From contig NZ_JACHMS010000001.1 in the NCBI RefSeq assembly GCF_014205055.1, forward strand, positions 2,604,001 through 2,668,000: a stretch of 64,000 nt of DNA, written 5' to 3'. Position 1 is the first letter of the stretch. Every line of letters starts with the position of its first letter. Source of the stretch: Streptomyces luteogriseus (GTDB taxonomy: Bacteria > Actinomycetota > Actinomycetes > Streptomycetales > Streptomycetaceae). A program made the position numbers and the translations under genes. This document shows, piece after piece, positions 40,604 through 48,294 of this stretch. The notes beneath the pieces are model-generated. The model saw nothing but the letters and a program-made list of their open reading frames with translations. It had not been told where the DNA came from and made no database searches.

Positions 40604-41269
40604 ATGGGAGAGCGGAAGGCTTCGAAGGACGGTGACCGGAAGGTCGGCCGCCGCGCGCTGCTGATCGGCGGGACGGTGGCCGCGGCGGGTTCCGCCGTGC
40701 TCGCCCGGGACGAGCTGGCGCGCCTGTGGTGGCGCGCTCCGGGCGTCGAGAAGCCCCGCAAGGAGGGCGAGGTCGACTACGCGGGCGCGCGCTGGGTGGC
40801 GGCGTCGGACGCGAACTGGCGGCGCGCGGACCGGCCCGACGACTACGGGATAGACATGGTGGTCATCCATGTCACCCAGGGGAGCTTCGACAGCGCGGTG
40901 AAGGCGTTCCAGGACCCGGGCCACAAGGCGGCGGCGCACTACATCGTCCGTCAGGACGGACACGTCACGCAGATGATCCGCGAGCTGGACGTGGCCTACC
41001 ACGCGGGCAACCGCGACTACAACGAACGCAGTGTCGGCATCGAGCACGAGGGTTTCGTGGACCGCCCGCAGGACCTCACGGACAAGATGTACGAGGCCTC
41101 CGCCCGTCTCACGGCCCGGATCTGCGCTCGCTACGACATACCCGTCGACCGCGAGCACATCATCGGCCACGTGGAGGTCCCGGGCACGGACCACACGGAT
41201 CCGGGGCGGCACTGGGACTGGGAGAAGTACATGCGGTTGGTGCGCGAGGCACGTTCGACGCGGACTTGA
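40604..41269 (+). CDS. Tat-exported N-acetylmuramoyl-L-alanine amidase
   Basis: 221 residues. The N terminus [20 protein letters not shown] has a twin-arginine motif (GRRALLIGG) before a hydrophobic run, so Tat export with or without membrane anchoring is likely. The catalytic part is an Amidase_2/PGRP domain: [11 protein letters not shown] (first zinc His), [28 protein letters not shown], and [13 protein letters not shown] (second His and Asp). It cleaves the glycan-peptide bond of peptidoglycan. A 23-bp repeat array begins at its stop codon. Confidence 0.9.
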   Translation: MGERKASKDGDRKVGRRALLIGGTVAAAGSAVLARDELARLWWRAPGVEKPRKEGEVDYAGARWVAASDANWRRADRPDDYGIDMVVIHVTQGSFDSAVKAFQDPGHKAAAHYIVRQDGHVTQMIRELDVAYHAGNRDYNERSVGIEHEGFVDRPQDLTDKMYEASARLTARICARYDIPVDREHIIGHVEVPGTDHTDPGRHWDWEKYMRLVREARSTRT

Positions 41270-41402
41270 GCCTGCGGCGATCACGGCCTCGAGCCTGCGG
41301 TGATCGCGTACTTGAGCTTGTGGTGATCGCGGACTTGAGCTTGTGGTGATCACAGCCTTGAGCCTGCGGTGATCACGGCCTTGATCTTGCGGCGATCACG
41401 GG
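41265..41402. repeat. Six-copy 23-bp tandem repeat array
   Basis: Six head-to-tail 23-bp units start at 41265, 41288, 41311, 41334, 41357 and 41380; the consensus begins CTTGAGCCTGCGGTGATCAC. A seventh, degenerate unit runs to about 41425 and keeps only GCGGTGATCAC. Most units contain TGATCA or TGATCG. The first unit includes the last codon and stop of the amidase gene. There are no spacers, so this is not a CRISPR array. Confidence 0.9.
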
Positions 41403-41442
41403 CGCGACAGAGCGGTGATCACGAGCGTGAGCCGGCAAGAGA

Positions 41443-41919
41443 TCAGCGGCGGTGCATCCGCTCGATCCGTTCTGTCGCGGCGACGACGGCGGCCTGGAGC
41501 TCTCGCGCGACGGTGCCCTGCCTGCGCGAGCGCTCGTACAAGGCGCTGGCGCTCAGACCTGCCGGGAGGCGATGGCCGACCTCCGGTAATTCGATGGCCC
41601 GGTACTCACCGGCGAGGCGGACGACCTCGTCGAGGATCTTGCCGAGCCTTTTCCGCCTGAGGACGGCGCCTTCGAGGACGGCGACGTGCTCCTGGATCAG
41701 TTCCAGGTCCTTGGCGGTCGTGGGCCTGGTGTCCAGAACTCTGAGCAGTGCGAACAGGGCGATCAGCGCCTGAAGCGGACCGGCAAGGTCCTGACGGCGC
41801 TGCTTGAGCTTGCGCAGGACGAGGTTGACCGCCAGAGCGAGGAGCCCGAGGCCCGCCGTGACAACGGCCGTGAGATACACGGGCGCGGTAGCGGCAGCGG
41901 CCAGCGCGTGCGAAGGCAT
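41443..41919 (-). CDS. Hypothetical protein with one N-terminal membrane helix
   Basis: 158 residues. One hydrophobic segment (about 12-35, YLTAVVTAGLGLLALAVNLV) is followed by a basic patch LRKLKQRRQD and a long soluble helical region, probably coiled coil, facing the cytoplasm. No enzyme motif. It is flanked by the repeat array and an AT-richer spacer and looks like part of a variable islet. Function unknown. Confidence 0.65.
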   Translation of the reverse strand: MPSHALAAAATAPVYLTAVVTAGLGLLALAVNLVLRKLKQRRQDLAGPLQALIALFALLRVLDTRPTTAKDLELIQEHVAVLEGAVLRRKRLGKILDEVVRLAGEYRAIELPEVGHRLPAGLSASALYERSRRQGTVARELQAAVVAATERIERMHRR

Positions 41920-42302
41920 GGCATGTTCCGTTCCGGAGGGCAGGCGGTACCCGCAGGCGGGGAGCGTGCGCGACCCGTGAGGAACGTGCGCGCAACGCTC
42001 ACGTTAACGTCGCGCCCCGTGAGAGCTCTTCTGCGGAAGACGACAAGCCGAACCCCCGAAAATTATCCTTGTCCTACAGATGCCACCGAGGGGGGGTCAG
42101 GGGCGCTGGAGGTGCCGATCACCCAACCTGCCGATCAAAACCCCAGTTCAGGGCATCAGCGCGTCTTCCTCCTGCAGGCGCCCCGGCAAAGCGGGGACGT
42201 TCGCCCCATGTGCGGAATGCGTGCGTTCCAGCTTGCGATTCAGCAAGCGTTTCAAAGTGCGTTTCGATATGCTTCGAGCAATGAAAAGGGGAGGTGACCA
42301 GC
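41920..42302. other. Islet spacer with lower GC and repeated operator-like motifs
   Basis: No gene is recognised here. The base composition drops around 42055-42075 and 42230-42290 (for example AAAATTATCC). An inverted repeat GCTTGC-GATTCA-GCAAGC (42231-42248) overlaps two direct copies of GCGTTTC (42247-42253 and 42259-42265) spaced 12 bases apart. It probably carries promoters for the two flanking genes. Confidence 0.4.
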
Positions 42303-42680
42303 GTGTCCGAGGATCAGGGGAGAGCCTTGTTCGCCGCAGTCGACGCACTGCTGGAAGAGGCTTCGCCGACGGACGGGCTGCCCGAGCCCGCCGAGCGCAA
42401 ACGGCTGCGTGAGGCCGGCAGTCTCAGCCAGGAGCGCGTGGCCCACACACTGGGGGTGCGCAGGGAGACCGTGAGTGCGTGGGAAGCGGGCCGTTCGGAG
42501 CCCCGTGCGCCTCAACGGGCCGCCTACATCCGGCTGTTGAAAGGCCTGGCGGCCAAATTCCCGCCGCCGCAGAGCATCGCGCCCCAGCAGTCCGTGCTCC
42601 GCGCGATCACGGCGCCGGTGGCCACCGTCACCCCGGCGGCGGGTGGCGGGCAGAAGCCGTCGCGGCCGGTGTCCGACTGA
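42303..42680 (+). CDS. Short XRE-family regulator
   Basis: 125 residues. The helix-turn-helix is ERVAHTLGVRRETVSAWEAG (about 47-66), followed by RSEPRAPQRAAYIRLLKGLA. The N-terminal LFAAVDALLEEA and this helix-turn-helix resemble, from memory, the amino-terminal domain of much larger telomere-associated (Tap-like) Streptomyces proteins; here only a short Ala/Pro/Thr tail follows, so it may be a truncated relative or a stand-alone regulator. GTG 42303 is chosen since GGGGAGG ends 8 bases before it. It ends 7 bases from the convergent desulfurase gene. Confidence 0.75.
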   Translation: MSEDQGRALFAAVDALLEEASPTDGLPEPAERKRLREAGSLSQERVAHTLGVRRETVSAWEAGRSEPRAPQRAAYIRLLKGLAAKFPPPQSIAPQQSVLRAITAPVATVTPAAGGGQKPSRPVSD

Positions 42681-42687
42681 CCAGTCC

Positions 42688-43857
42688 TCAGGTCAGCCCC
42701 GCCGCCCTCGCCCGTTCCACCGCCGGGCCGATGGCCTTCGCCAGGGCCTCGACGTCGGCCTCGGTGGAGGTGTGGCCGAGAGAGAAGCGCAGGGTGCCGC
42801 GGGCCAGGTCGGGGTCCGTGCCGGTGGCGAGGAGGACGTGGCTGGGCTGGGCGACGCCGGCGGTGCAGGCGGAGCCGGTGGAGCACTCGATGCCCTGGGC
42901 GTCGAGCAGAAGCAGCAGGGAGTCGCCCTCGCAGCCGGGGAAGGTGAAGTGCGCGTTGGCCGGAAGGCGGCCCTCCGGATCCGGGTCGCCGCCGAGGATC
43001 GCGTCCGGGACGGCCGAGCGGACCGCGCTGACGAGGGAGTCGCGCAGGGTGCCGATCTCGAGGGCGAACCACTCGCGCTGTTCGGCGGCCAGCCGCCCGG
43101 CGACGGCGAAGGAGGCGACGGCGGGCACGTCGAGGGTGCCGGAGCGCACATGGCGCTCCTGGCCACCGCCGTGCAGGACCGGTACGGGGGTGTGCTCACG
43201 GCCGAGGATCAGTGCGCCGATGCCGTAGGGGCCGCCGATCTTGTGGCCGGAGACGGTCATCGCGGCGAGGCCGGAGGCGGCGAAGTCCACGGGGATCTGA
43301 CCGAAGGCCTGGACGGCGTCCGCGTGCAGTGGGACGGCGAACTCGGCTGCCACGTCGGCGAGTTCACGCACGGGCAGGATCGTCCCGATCTCGTTGTTCG
43401 CCCACATGACGGTGGCGAGGGCCACGTCGTCGGGGTTGCGGGCGATGGCCTCGCGCAGGGTTTCCGGGTGGACGCGGCCGTGGGAGTCGACCGGCAGGTA
43501 CTCGACGGTGGCGCCCTCGTGTTCGCCGAGCCAGTGCACGGCGTCGAGGACCGCGTGGTGCTCGACGGGGCTGGCGAGGACGCGGGTGCGGGCCGGGTCT
43601 GCGTCACGGCGGGACCAGTAAAGGCCCTTGACGGCCAGGTTGTCGGCCTCCGTGCCGCCCGAGGTGAAGACGACCTCGCTGGGGCGGGCGCCGAGGGCTT
43701 CGGCGAGGGTCTCGCGGGCCTCCTCGACGGTGCGGCGGGCCTGCCTGCCGGATGCGTGGAGGGAGGACGCGTTGCCGGTGGCACCCAGCTGGGCGGTGAG
43801 CGCCTCTGCCGCCTCCGGGAGCATCGGGGTGGTCGCGGCGTGGTCGAGGTAAGCCAT
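42688..43857 (-). CDS. Cysteine desulfurase, NifS/IscS-like
   Basis: 389 residues. PLP enzyme that takes sulfur from cysteine as a persulfide. The Schiff-base Lys206 is in VSGHKIGGP; the PLP histidine is in SPVEHHAV. The active-site Cys331 is in STGSACTAG, in the long mobile loop of group I enzymes. Lying near mnmA, it may be a dedicated sulfur donor for tRNA thiolation in the manner of Bacillus YrvO, as no TusA-type relay gene is seen. It may also serve Fe-S or other thiolation pathways. Confidence 0.93.
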   Translation of the reverse strand: MAYLDHAATTPMLPEAAEALTAQLGATGNASSLHASGRQARRTVEEARETLAEALGARPSEVVFTSGGTEADNLAVKGLYWSRRDADPARTRVLASPVEHHAVLDAVHWLGEHEGATVEYLPVDSHGRVHPETLREAIARNPDDVALATVMWANNEIGTILPVRELADVAAEFAVPLHADAVQAFGQIPVDFAASGLAAMTVSGHKIGGPYGIGALILGREHTPVPVLHGGGQERHVRSGTLDVPAVASFAVAGRLAAEQREWFALEIGTLRDSLVSAVRSAVPDAILGGDPDPEGRLPANAHFTFPGCEGDSLLLLLDAQGIECSTGSACTAGVAQPSHVLLATGTDPDLARGTLRFSLGHTSTEADVEALAKAIGPAVERARAAGLT

Positions 43858-43997
43858 GGTGAGCCCGATTCTACGGCTCCCCTTCGACCGGCCTCAGATC
43901 AAGGCTGGACGAACATGAACCGCCTCGCGGCGCGGCGACGGCCCGTCGTCCCCGGGCCCGGCCGCGGCGTACCGGCGGACGGCTGTCCGACGGCGGC

Positions 43998-44264
43998 TCA
44001 GAAGCTCCACGAGATCGTGCTGTCGAACTCCATGAAGGCCGCGAGGACCAGCAGGTCGGCGACGCCCAGACCCAGGCCCAGCAGCGCGCGGCCGCGGCGC
44101 TCGGTGCCGCGCCACAGGGCGACGCTCGCCAGCACGATGGCGATCGGGCCGAGGAAGAGGTTGAGCACGAGCAGGCCGAGGAGGCCGAGGATGAAGGACG
44201 CGACGGCCATGCCGTCGGTGTCACGAATGCCGGTGCGGCGCGAGGCCGGGGCGGTGAGCTGCAT
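43998..44264 (-). CDS. Small DUF4190-like membrane protein
   Basis: 88 residues. Two hydrophobic stretches (about 20-48 and 62-80) with the GMAVASFILGLLGLLVLNL and ALLGLGLGVADLLVL pattern of DUF4190 proteins. ATG at 44264 with GGGAG upstream. It lies 50 bases downstream of another small membrane gene on the same strand. Function unknown. Confidence 0.8.
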   Translation of the reverse strand: MQLTAPASRRTGIRDTDGMAVASFILGLLGLLVLNLFLGPIAIVLASVALWRGTERRGRALLGLGLGVADLLVLAAFMEFDSTISWSF

Positions 44265-44314
44265 GGTGATCGACTCCCGAAGTCGGATCGAGGGGACGGT
44301 GGACGGGGTCGGCG

Positions 44315-44479
44315 TCAGTGGGCCTGCGTGTGGCGCCGGCGACCACGCTCGCGGAGCGCGAAGATGCCGAGCCAGACGGCGATGACGGCGCCGACGGCGA
44401 CGGAGAAGGTGAGCGGCGCGTGCGCGACGGTGCCCAGGACGACACCCAGCAGCAGGAGCGCGGCGACGATGAACAGCAC
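44315..44479 (-). CDS. Small two-helix membrane protein, probable TetR target
   Basis: 54 residues from a GTG at 44479: VLFIVAALLLLGVVLGTVAH, then a second helix (about 25-43) and a basic His-rich tail. I prefer this start because GGGGG lies 9 bases upstream and codons above it are not Streptomyces-like. A longer form from a GTG at 44530 (71 residues) would include a rare TTA leucine codon (44483-44485) and overlap the TetR operator. Divergent from the TetR gene. Confidence 0.65.
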   Translation of the reverse strand: MLFIVAALLLLGVVLGTVAHAPLTFSVAVGAVIAVWLGIFALRERGRRRHTQAH

Positions 44480-44515
44480 GGGTAACAGCCCCCAAGATTT
44501 CGGTGAACGGTTGTA

Positions 44516-44589
44516 GTTACAGTTGTTCACTGACTTCCCAGTCTAACGGCTCTCATGACTTTTCAATTCCAGAGAACAGTTGTTAACTG
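44516..44589. promoter_or_regulatory. Two TetR operators in the divergent spacer
   Basis: CAGTTGTTCACTG (44520-44532) and CAGTTGTTAACTG (44577-44589) match at 12 of 13 positions and the second is a perfect inverted repeat of CAGTT around GTT. On the + strand TTTTCA (44560-44565), 17 bases, TTAACT (44583-44588) could be the tetR promoter, with the ATG at 44596 seven bases later and no Shine-Dalgarno. On the minus strand TTAGAC (44541-44546) and TGTAAC (44516-44521) may serve the small membrane gene. Confidence 0.65.
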
Positions 44590-44595
44590 CATGGT

Positions 44596-45234
44596 ATGAG
44601 TCACACCCTCGGCATCCGGCAGGCCCAGAAGCAGAAGACCCGGCAGGCACTCCTGGACGCGGCCCTGGCGCTGCTGGAGGAGCAGAGCCTGAGCAGCCTG
44701 GGACTGCGCGAGGTCACTCGCGCCGTCGGTGTCGCCCCGACCGCCTTCTACCGCCACTTCCGCTCCACGGCGGATCTGGGCGTGGCCCTGGTCGAGGAGG
44801 CGCTGGGGAGCCTGCACCCGATGATCCGGACGACGGTGTCCGCGACCGGCGACCACGAGGAACGCGTCACGCGCGCCATCGAACTGATCGCCCGTCATGT
44901 CGACGGGTACCCCGCCCACGTCCGCTTCATCGCCCGTGAACGGCATGGCGGAGTCCAGCCGGTCCGCGAGGCGATACGGGACCAACTGGCCCGGTTCGCC
45001 CACGAGGTCAAGGAGGAGCTGGCCAAGGACCCGGTGTCCGAGGGCTGGAGCGAGGACGACCTGCTGATGCTCGCCCACCTCTACGTCGACCAGATGCTGA
45101 GCACGGCGTCACTGTTCCTGGAAGCCCTGGAGGGGCCGGAGGAGGAGCGCCCGGAGCGGACCCGGCAGGTCGCACAGCTGGCGGCCCGCCAGATGCGGCT
45201 GATCGGCCTCGGCCGCCATCACTGGCTGGATTGA
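44596..45234 (+). CDS. TetR-family regulator
   Basis: 212 residues. Helix-turn-helix at about 28-70 (GLREVTRAVGVAPTAFYRHF), a fold close to FabR/FadR-type TetR regulators of lipid genes. The C-terminal portion is helical with RHVDGYPAHVRFIARERHGG and ARQMRLIGLGRHHW. It is divergent from a small membrane gene with paired operators between, so autoregulation is likely. Followed by a strong terminator. The effector may be a fatty acyl compound, but this is inference. Confidence 0.9.
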   Translation: MSHTLGIRQAQKQKTRQALLDAALALLEEQSLSSLGLREVTRAVGVAPTAFYRHFRSTADLGVALVEEALGSLHPMIRTTVSATGDHEERVTRAIELIARHVDGYPAHVRFIARERHGGVQPVREAIRDQLARFAHEVKEELAKDPVSEGWSEDDLLMLAHLYVDQMLSTASLFLEALEGPEEERPERTRQVAQLAARQMRLIGLGRHHWLD

Positions 45235-45271
45235 CACCCTCGTACGCCGGATCCACCCTCGTGACAACGCA

Positions 45272-45310
45272 CAGGGGCGGCGCGCCCGTTACCCGGACGC
45301 GCCGCCCCTG
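45272..45310. terminator. Terminator after the TetR gene
   Basis: Perfect 13-bp stem, arms CAGGGGCGGCGCG and CGCGCCGCCCCTG, 13-base loop. It lies between converging genes. Confidence 0.85.
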
Positions 45311-45424
45311 CCGTGCCCGGGCGGGCCTTCGATACGCCTGCTGTTCCTACAGCGCCACTGCCCCTACTGTGCCGCCGCCCCCATTGCGCCTGCCGCTCTT
45401 CCCGCGACTGCCCGCCGGCAGAGT

Positions 45425-46285
45425 TCAGCCCAGCCGGACCCGGGCCAGCTGCCGGGACTGTGCGACCAGCCGGTCCGCGCCGTCCCACACCTCGGCGTCC
45501 TCCTCCAGGAAGCCGCCGGCGAGGTTGCGCGTGGTGATCGACACCCGCAGCGGGCCCGGCGCCGGGCGGCAGCGCACGTGCACGGTCAGCTCGACGGTCG
45601 GCACCCAGCCCTTCAGCCCGATCTCGAACGCGGTGGGCGGCAGGGCGTCCACCGCGAGCAGCAGGGAGAGCGGGTCGGGGTCGCGCCCGTCCGCGAGGCC
45701 GAACCAGGCACGCATCTCGCCCTTGCCGGAGGGCTGCCCGAGGGCCCAGCCCAGGGTCGACGGGTCGAGCTTGAGCATCAGCCGGTCGGTGATGGCCGAG
45801 CTGCCGTCGACCGGGGCGGGTCCGTCCTCCGGGCCGAAGCAGTGCTCCAGCGGCGGAATCGCGGGCGGTTGGGCCGACGTACGGACGTCGTCAGGCAGGG
45901 TGTCCAGGTCACCGTAGGAGGCGAGGACGCGGATGCGTTCCACCTCGCGGCCCTCGTCGTCGTACTGGAAGAGGGAGGCCTGGCCGGTCGACAGGGTGCG
46001 GCCGGTGCGGACGACGTCCGTGCGGACGACGGCGGGGCCGGGCTGGGACGCGGTCAGGTAGTGCGCCGAGATCGTGAAGGGGTCGGCGTGCGGCAGGGCG
46101 TCCGCGAGGGCGCGGCCCAGGACGGCCAGCAGATAGCCGCCGTTGACGGCGCTGATGATCGTCCAGCCGGCCGAGAGGTCGATGTCGTAGACGCCCGGCG
46201 CGCGGCGGGTGAGCGCGGTGTCGCGGTCGAACTCGCTGTCGCCGATCGTGGCCCGGGCGGCCGGGGCGGTGGCTGCTTCTGGCAT
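45425..46285 (-). CDS. Thioesterase-superfamily (double hot-dog) protein
   Basis: 286 residues, the length of TesB-like double hot-dog acyl-CoA thioesterases (4HBT_3 family). The first hot dog has SAVNGGYLLAVLGRAL and FTISAHYLTASQPGPA; the second has PTAFEIGLKGWVPTVELTVH and RVSITTRNLAGGF. It would hydrolyse acyl-CoA; chain length not predictable. ATG at 46285 (MPEAATAPAARATIGDSEFD); the longer open frame runs antisense through the next gene and is rejected. Confidence 0.87.
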   Translation of the reverse strand: MPEAATAPAARATIGDSEFDRDTALTRRAPGVYDIDLSAGWTIISAVNGGYLLAVLGRALADALPHADPFTISAHYLTASQPGPAVVRTDVVRTGRTLSTGQASLFQYDDEGREVERIRVLASYGDLDTLPDDVRTSAQPPAIPPLEHCFGPEDGPAPVDGSSAITDRLMLKLDPSTLGWALGQPSGKGEMRAWFGLADGRDPDPLSLLLAVDALPPTAFEIGLKGWVPTVELTVHVRCRPAPGPLRVSITTRNLAGGFLEEDAEVWDGADRLVAQSRQLARVRLG

Positions 46286-46429
46286 GGCTGAACAGTACAA
46301 GAACTCACTACTAAGCGGTAGCTTTCCTGCTCGGGGCCAGGGTCGCGCCTTGGTGAGACACGGGCAATTTCTCGGTAAGTGTCCGACTCGTCCGTAAACC
46401 CCAAGGCCCTGCGCGTCCTCTACAGGGGC

Positions 46430-47665
46430 ATGAGCCTCACCGGGACGCCGTTCCTCTGCACACTGGTCGTACTCTCCGTGGCCGCCCTCGTCCTGCCTCT
46501 GGTCCTCTGGTCGCGCATCCGCGGACCCAGGGCCCTGCGTGCCGCGGCCCGGGCGCTGATGCTGCTGTTCGCGCAGGGGACGGCCGTGGCCCTGGTCTTC
46601 ACGCTGGTCAACAACGCCAACAACCTCTACGACAACTGGGCCGACCTGCTCGGCACCGGCGACCATGTGCAGCAGGCGGCGAACCTGGGCGCCGACGGCA
46701 CCGGCGGGATCGCGCTCCGGCGGCTGCCCAGGGTGCGGCAGACCTTCGAGCCGGCCGGCGGGCCCGGGACGGGCGCGGCCGGCGGGGTGCGGGTGACCCA
46801 GCTCAGGGGCCGGGTGTCGGGGGTGAACGCCGAGGTCTACGTCTGGCTGCCGCCGCAGTACGGCGAACCGGCCTACCGGCACCACACGTTCCCGGTGGTG
46901 GAACTGCTGCCCGGCTACCCCGGTTCGGCGAAGGCGTGGTTCGGCTCGCTGCACGCGCACGAGCAGCTGGAACCGCTGATGCGCAGCGGGCAGGTCGCCC
47001 CGTTCATCCTGGTCGCCCCCCGCACCAACCTGCTGGCCGGCGTGGACACCGGCTGCGCCAACATCACGGGCGCGGTCAACGCCGACACCTGGCTGAGCGT
47101 CGACGTGCCGAAGATGGTCACGGACAACTTCCGCGCCCAGCCAGCCCCGCGGGGCTGGGCCGTCGCCGGCTACTCGGCCGGGGCGCACTGCGCGGCCCGG
47201 CTCGCCGTCGCCCACCCCGACCGCTACCGGGCCGCCGTCAGCCTGTCCGGCTACAACGACCCCATCGGCGAACGCGACTCCCTCACCGCGCAGAGTCCCG
47301 CCCTGCGCGCCGCGAACAACCCCTGCCTGATGCTGCGCAGGTCGCCCGTCCCGCCCCGGATCGCGCTGTACCTCTCCGGCCAGCCGCACGACGGCTACGA
47401 GGCCGCCGTGGCCCTGGAGCAGACCGCGAAGGCCCCGACGACCGTGCACGTCGTGTACATCCCGAAGAGCGCGGGCGGCCACAACATGGCGCTGTGGCGG
47501 CCGCAGGTGGTCCCGGTGTTCCGATGGCTGACCCAGGAGATGGGCCTGCGCCCTGTCACGGCAGGACGGGCTGCTCCTCCTCGCTCACGGTCGACCGGCG
47601 GTGCCACGCCCGCGGAGCTCGCCAGTGGTACCGCATCGCGAGCAGGCGCAGTACGAAGGCGGTGA
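46430..47665 (+). CDS. Membrane-anchored esterase (alpha/beta hydrolase, EstA/D type)
   Basis: 411 residues. Three N-terminal membrane helices (about 5-25, 32-60) place the catalytic domain outside the cell. The hydrolase domain shows FPVVELLPGYPGS, nucleophile elbow GYSAGAHCA (Ser near 254), and late catalytic residues in SGQPHDGYE and SAGGHNMALW. It resembles putative esterases of the mycolyltransferase-like fold. ATG 46430 (MSLTGTPF) is chosen over a GTG 17 codons earlier with no Shine-Dalgarno. The C-terminal 36 codons overlap the convergent TRIC gene by 110 bases, an unusually long overlap. Confidence 0.85.
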   Translation: MSLTGTPFLCTLVVLSVAALVLPLVLWSRIRGPRALRAAARALMLLFAQGTAVALVFTLVNNANNLYDNWADLLGTGDHVQQAANLGADGTGGIALRRLPRVRQTFEPAGGPGTGAAGGVRVTQLRGRVSGVNAEVYVWLPPQYGEPAYRHHTFPVVELLPGYPGSAKAWFGSLHAHEQLEPLMRSGQVAPFILVAPRTNLLAGVDTGCANITGAVNADTWLSVDVPKMVTDNFRAQPAPRGWAVAGYSAGAHCAARLAVAHPDRYRAAVSLSGYNDPIGERDSLTAQSPALRAANNPCLMLRRSPVPPRIALYLSGQPHDGYEAAVALEQTAKAPTTVHVVYIPKSAGGHNMALWRPQVVPVFRWLTQEMGLRPVTAGRAAPPRSRSTGGATPAELASGTASRAGAVRRR

Positions 47666-48248
47666 TCACCGCGAGACCGCTGGTGAACGGGTTCAGGGCG
47701 TCGTAGCGGATGCACAGGGCGGCCAGGGCGGAGCCGACGATCGCCGGGACCGCGTACAGGTCGCGGTCCCACCGCAGCAGCGAGGGCACCTCGTTGGCGA
47801 GGACGTCCCGCAGCACACCGCCCCCCACGGCGGTGGTCAGCCCGAGTCCGGCCGAGGCGGTCAGGCCGAGCCCGTACTCGTACGCCTTGATCGTGCCGGC
47901 CACGCAGAACAGGCCGAGGCCGGCCGCGTCGAAGACGTTCACCGCGCCCTGGATGCGCTCCACCTGGGGATGCAGGAAGAAGACCAGGAGGGTGGCGAGC
48001 AGCGGGGTGAGGAAGTACCCCAGGTCCGTGAAGGCGGCGGGCGGTACGGCCCCGATGACCAGGTCCCGGAACAGCCCTCCGCCCAGCGCGGTGACCTCGG
48101 CGAGGACGGCCATGCCGAACACGTCGAAGTTCTTGCGCACGGCCAGCAGGGCGCCGGAGATCGCGAAGACGAAGATGCCGATCAGGTCGAGCGTGTGCTG
48201 GACGGAGGGGCTGAAGAGTTGCTGGAGCACCCGGCCATTTTCACCCAC
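47556..48248 (-). CDS. TRIC-family (UPF0126) cation channel
   Basis: 230 residues, seven membrane helices arranged as an inverted repeat: DLIGIFVFAISGALLAVRK with ALGGGLFRDLVIGAVPP in the first half and FDAAGLGLFCVAG with AVGGGVLRDVLANEVP in the second. The paired GGGxxRD motifs are those of prokaryotic TRIC potassium channels. The start could be the GTG at 48248 or a GTG six codons later. The 3' end overlaps the esterase gene tail. Confidence 0.9.
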   Translation of the reverse strand: MGENGRVLQQLFSPSVQHTLDLIGIFVFAISGALLAVRKNFDVFGMAVLAEVTALGGGLFRDLVIGAVPPAAFTDLGYFLTPLLATLLVFFLHPQVERIQGAVNVFDAAGLGLFCVAGTIKAYEYGLGLTASAGLGLTTAVGGGVLRDVLANEVPSLLRWDRDLYAVPAIVGSALAALCIRYDALNPFTSGLAVITAFVLRLLAMRYHWRAPRAWHRRSTVSEEEQPVLP

Positions 48249-48252
48249 GGGT

Positions 48253-48286
48253 GAGCCCCCGCCCTGATGTACGAGGGCGGGGGCTC
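48253..48286. terminator. Terminator after the opp operon
   Basis: Perfect 13-bp stem, arms GAGCCCCCGCCCT and AGGGCGGGGGCTC, eight-base loop, 9 bases past the stop of the last opp gene on the minus strand. Confidence 0.85.
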
Positions 48287-48294
48287 GGGGTGAC

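Noticed and set aside
41265..41425. Possible CRISPR array
   Set aside because: Units are contiguous 23-mers without spacers and no cas genes are present.
45425..47482. 685-codon form of the thioesterase
   Set aside because: The upstream 400 codons are antisense to the esterase gene and have no family character; the ATG at 46285 gives the expected length.
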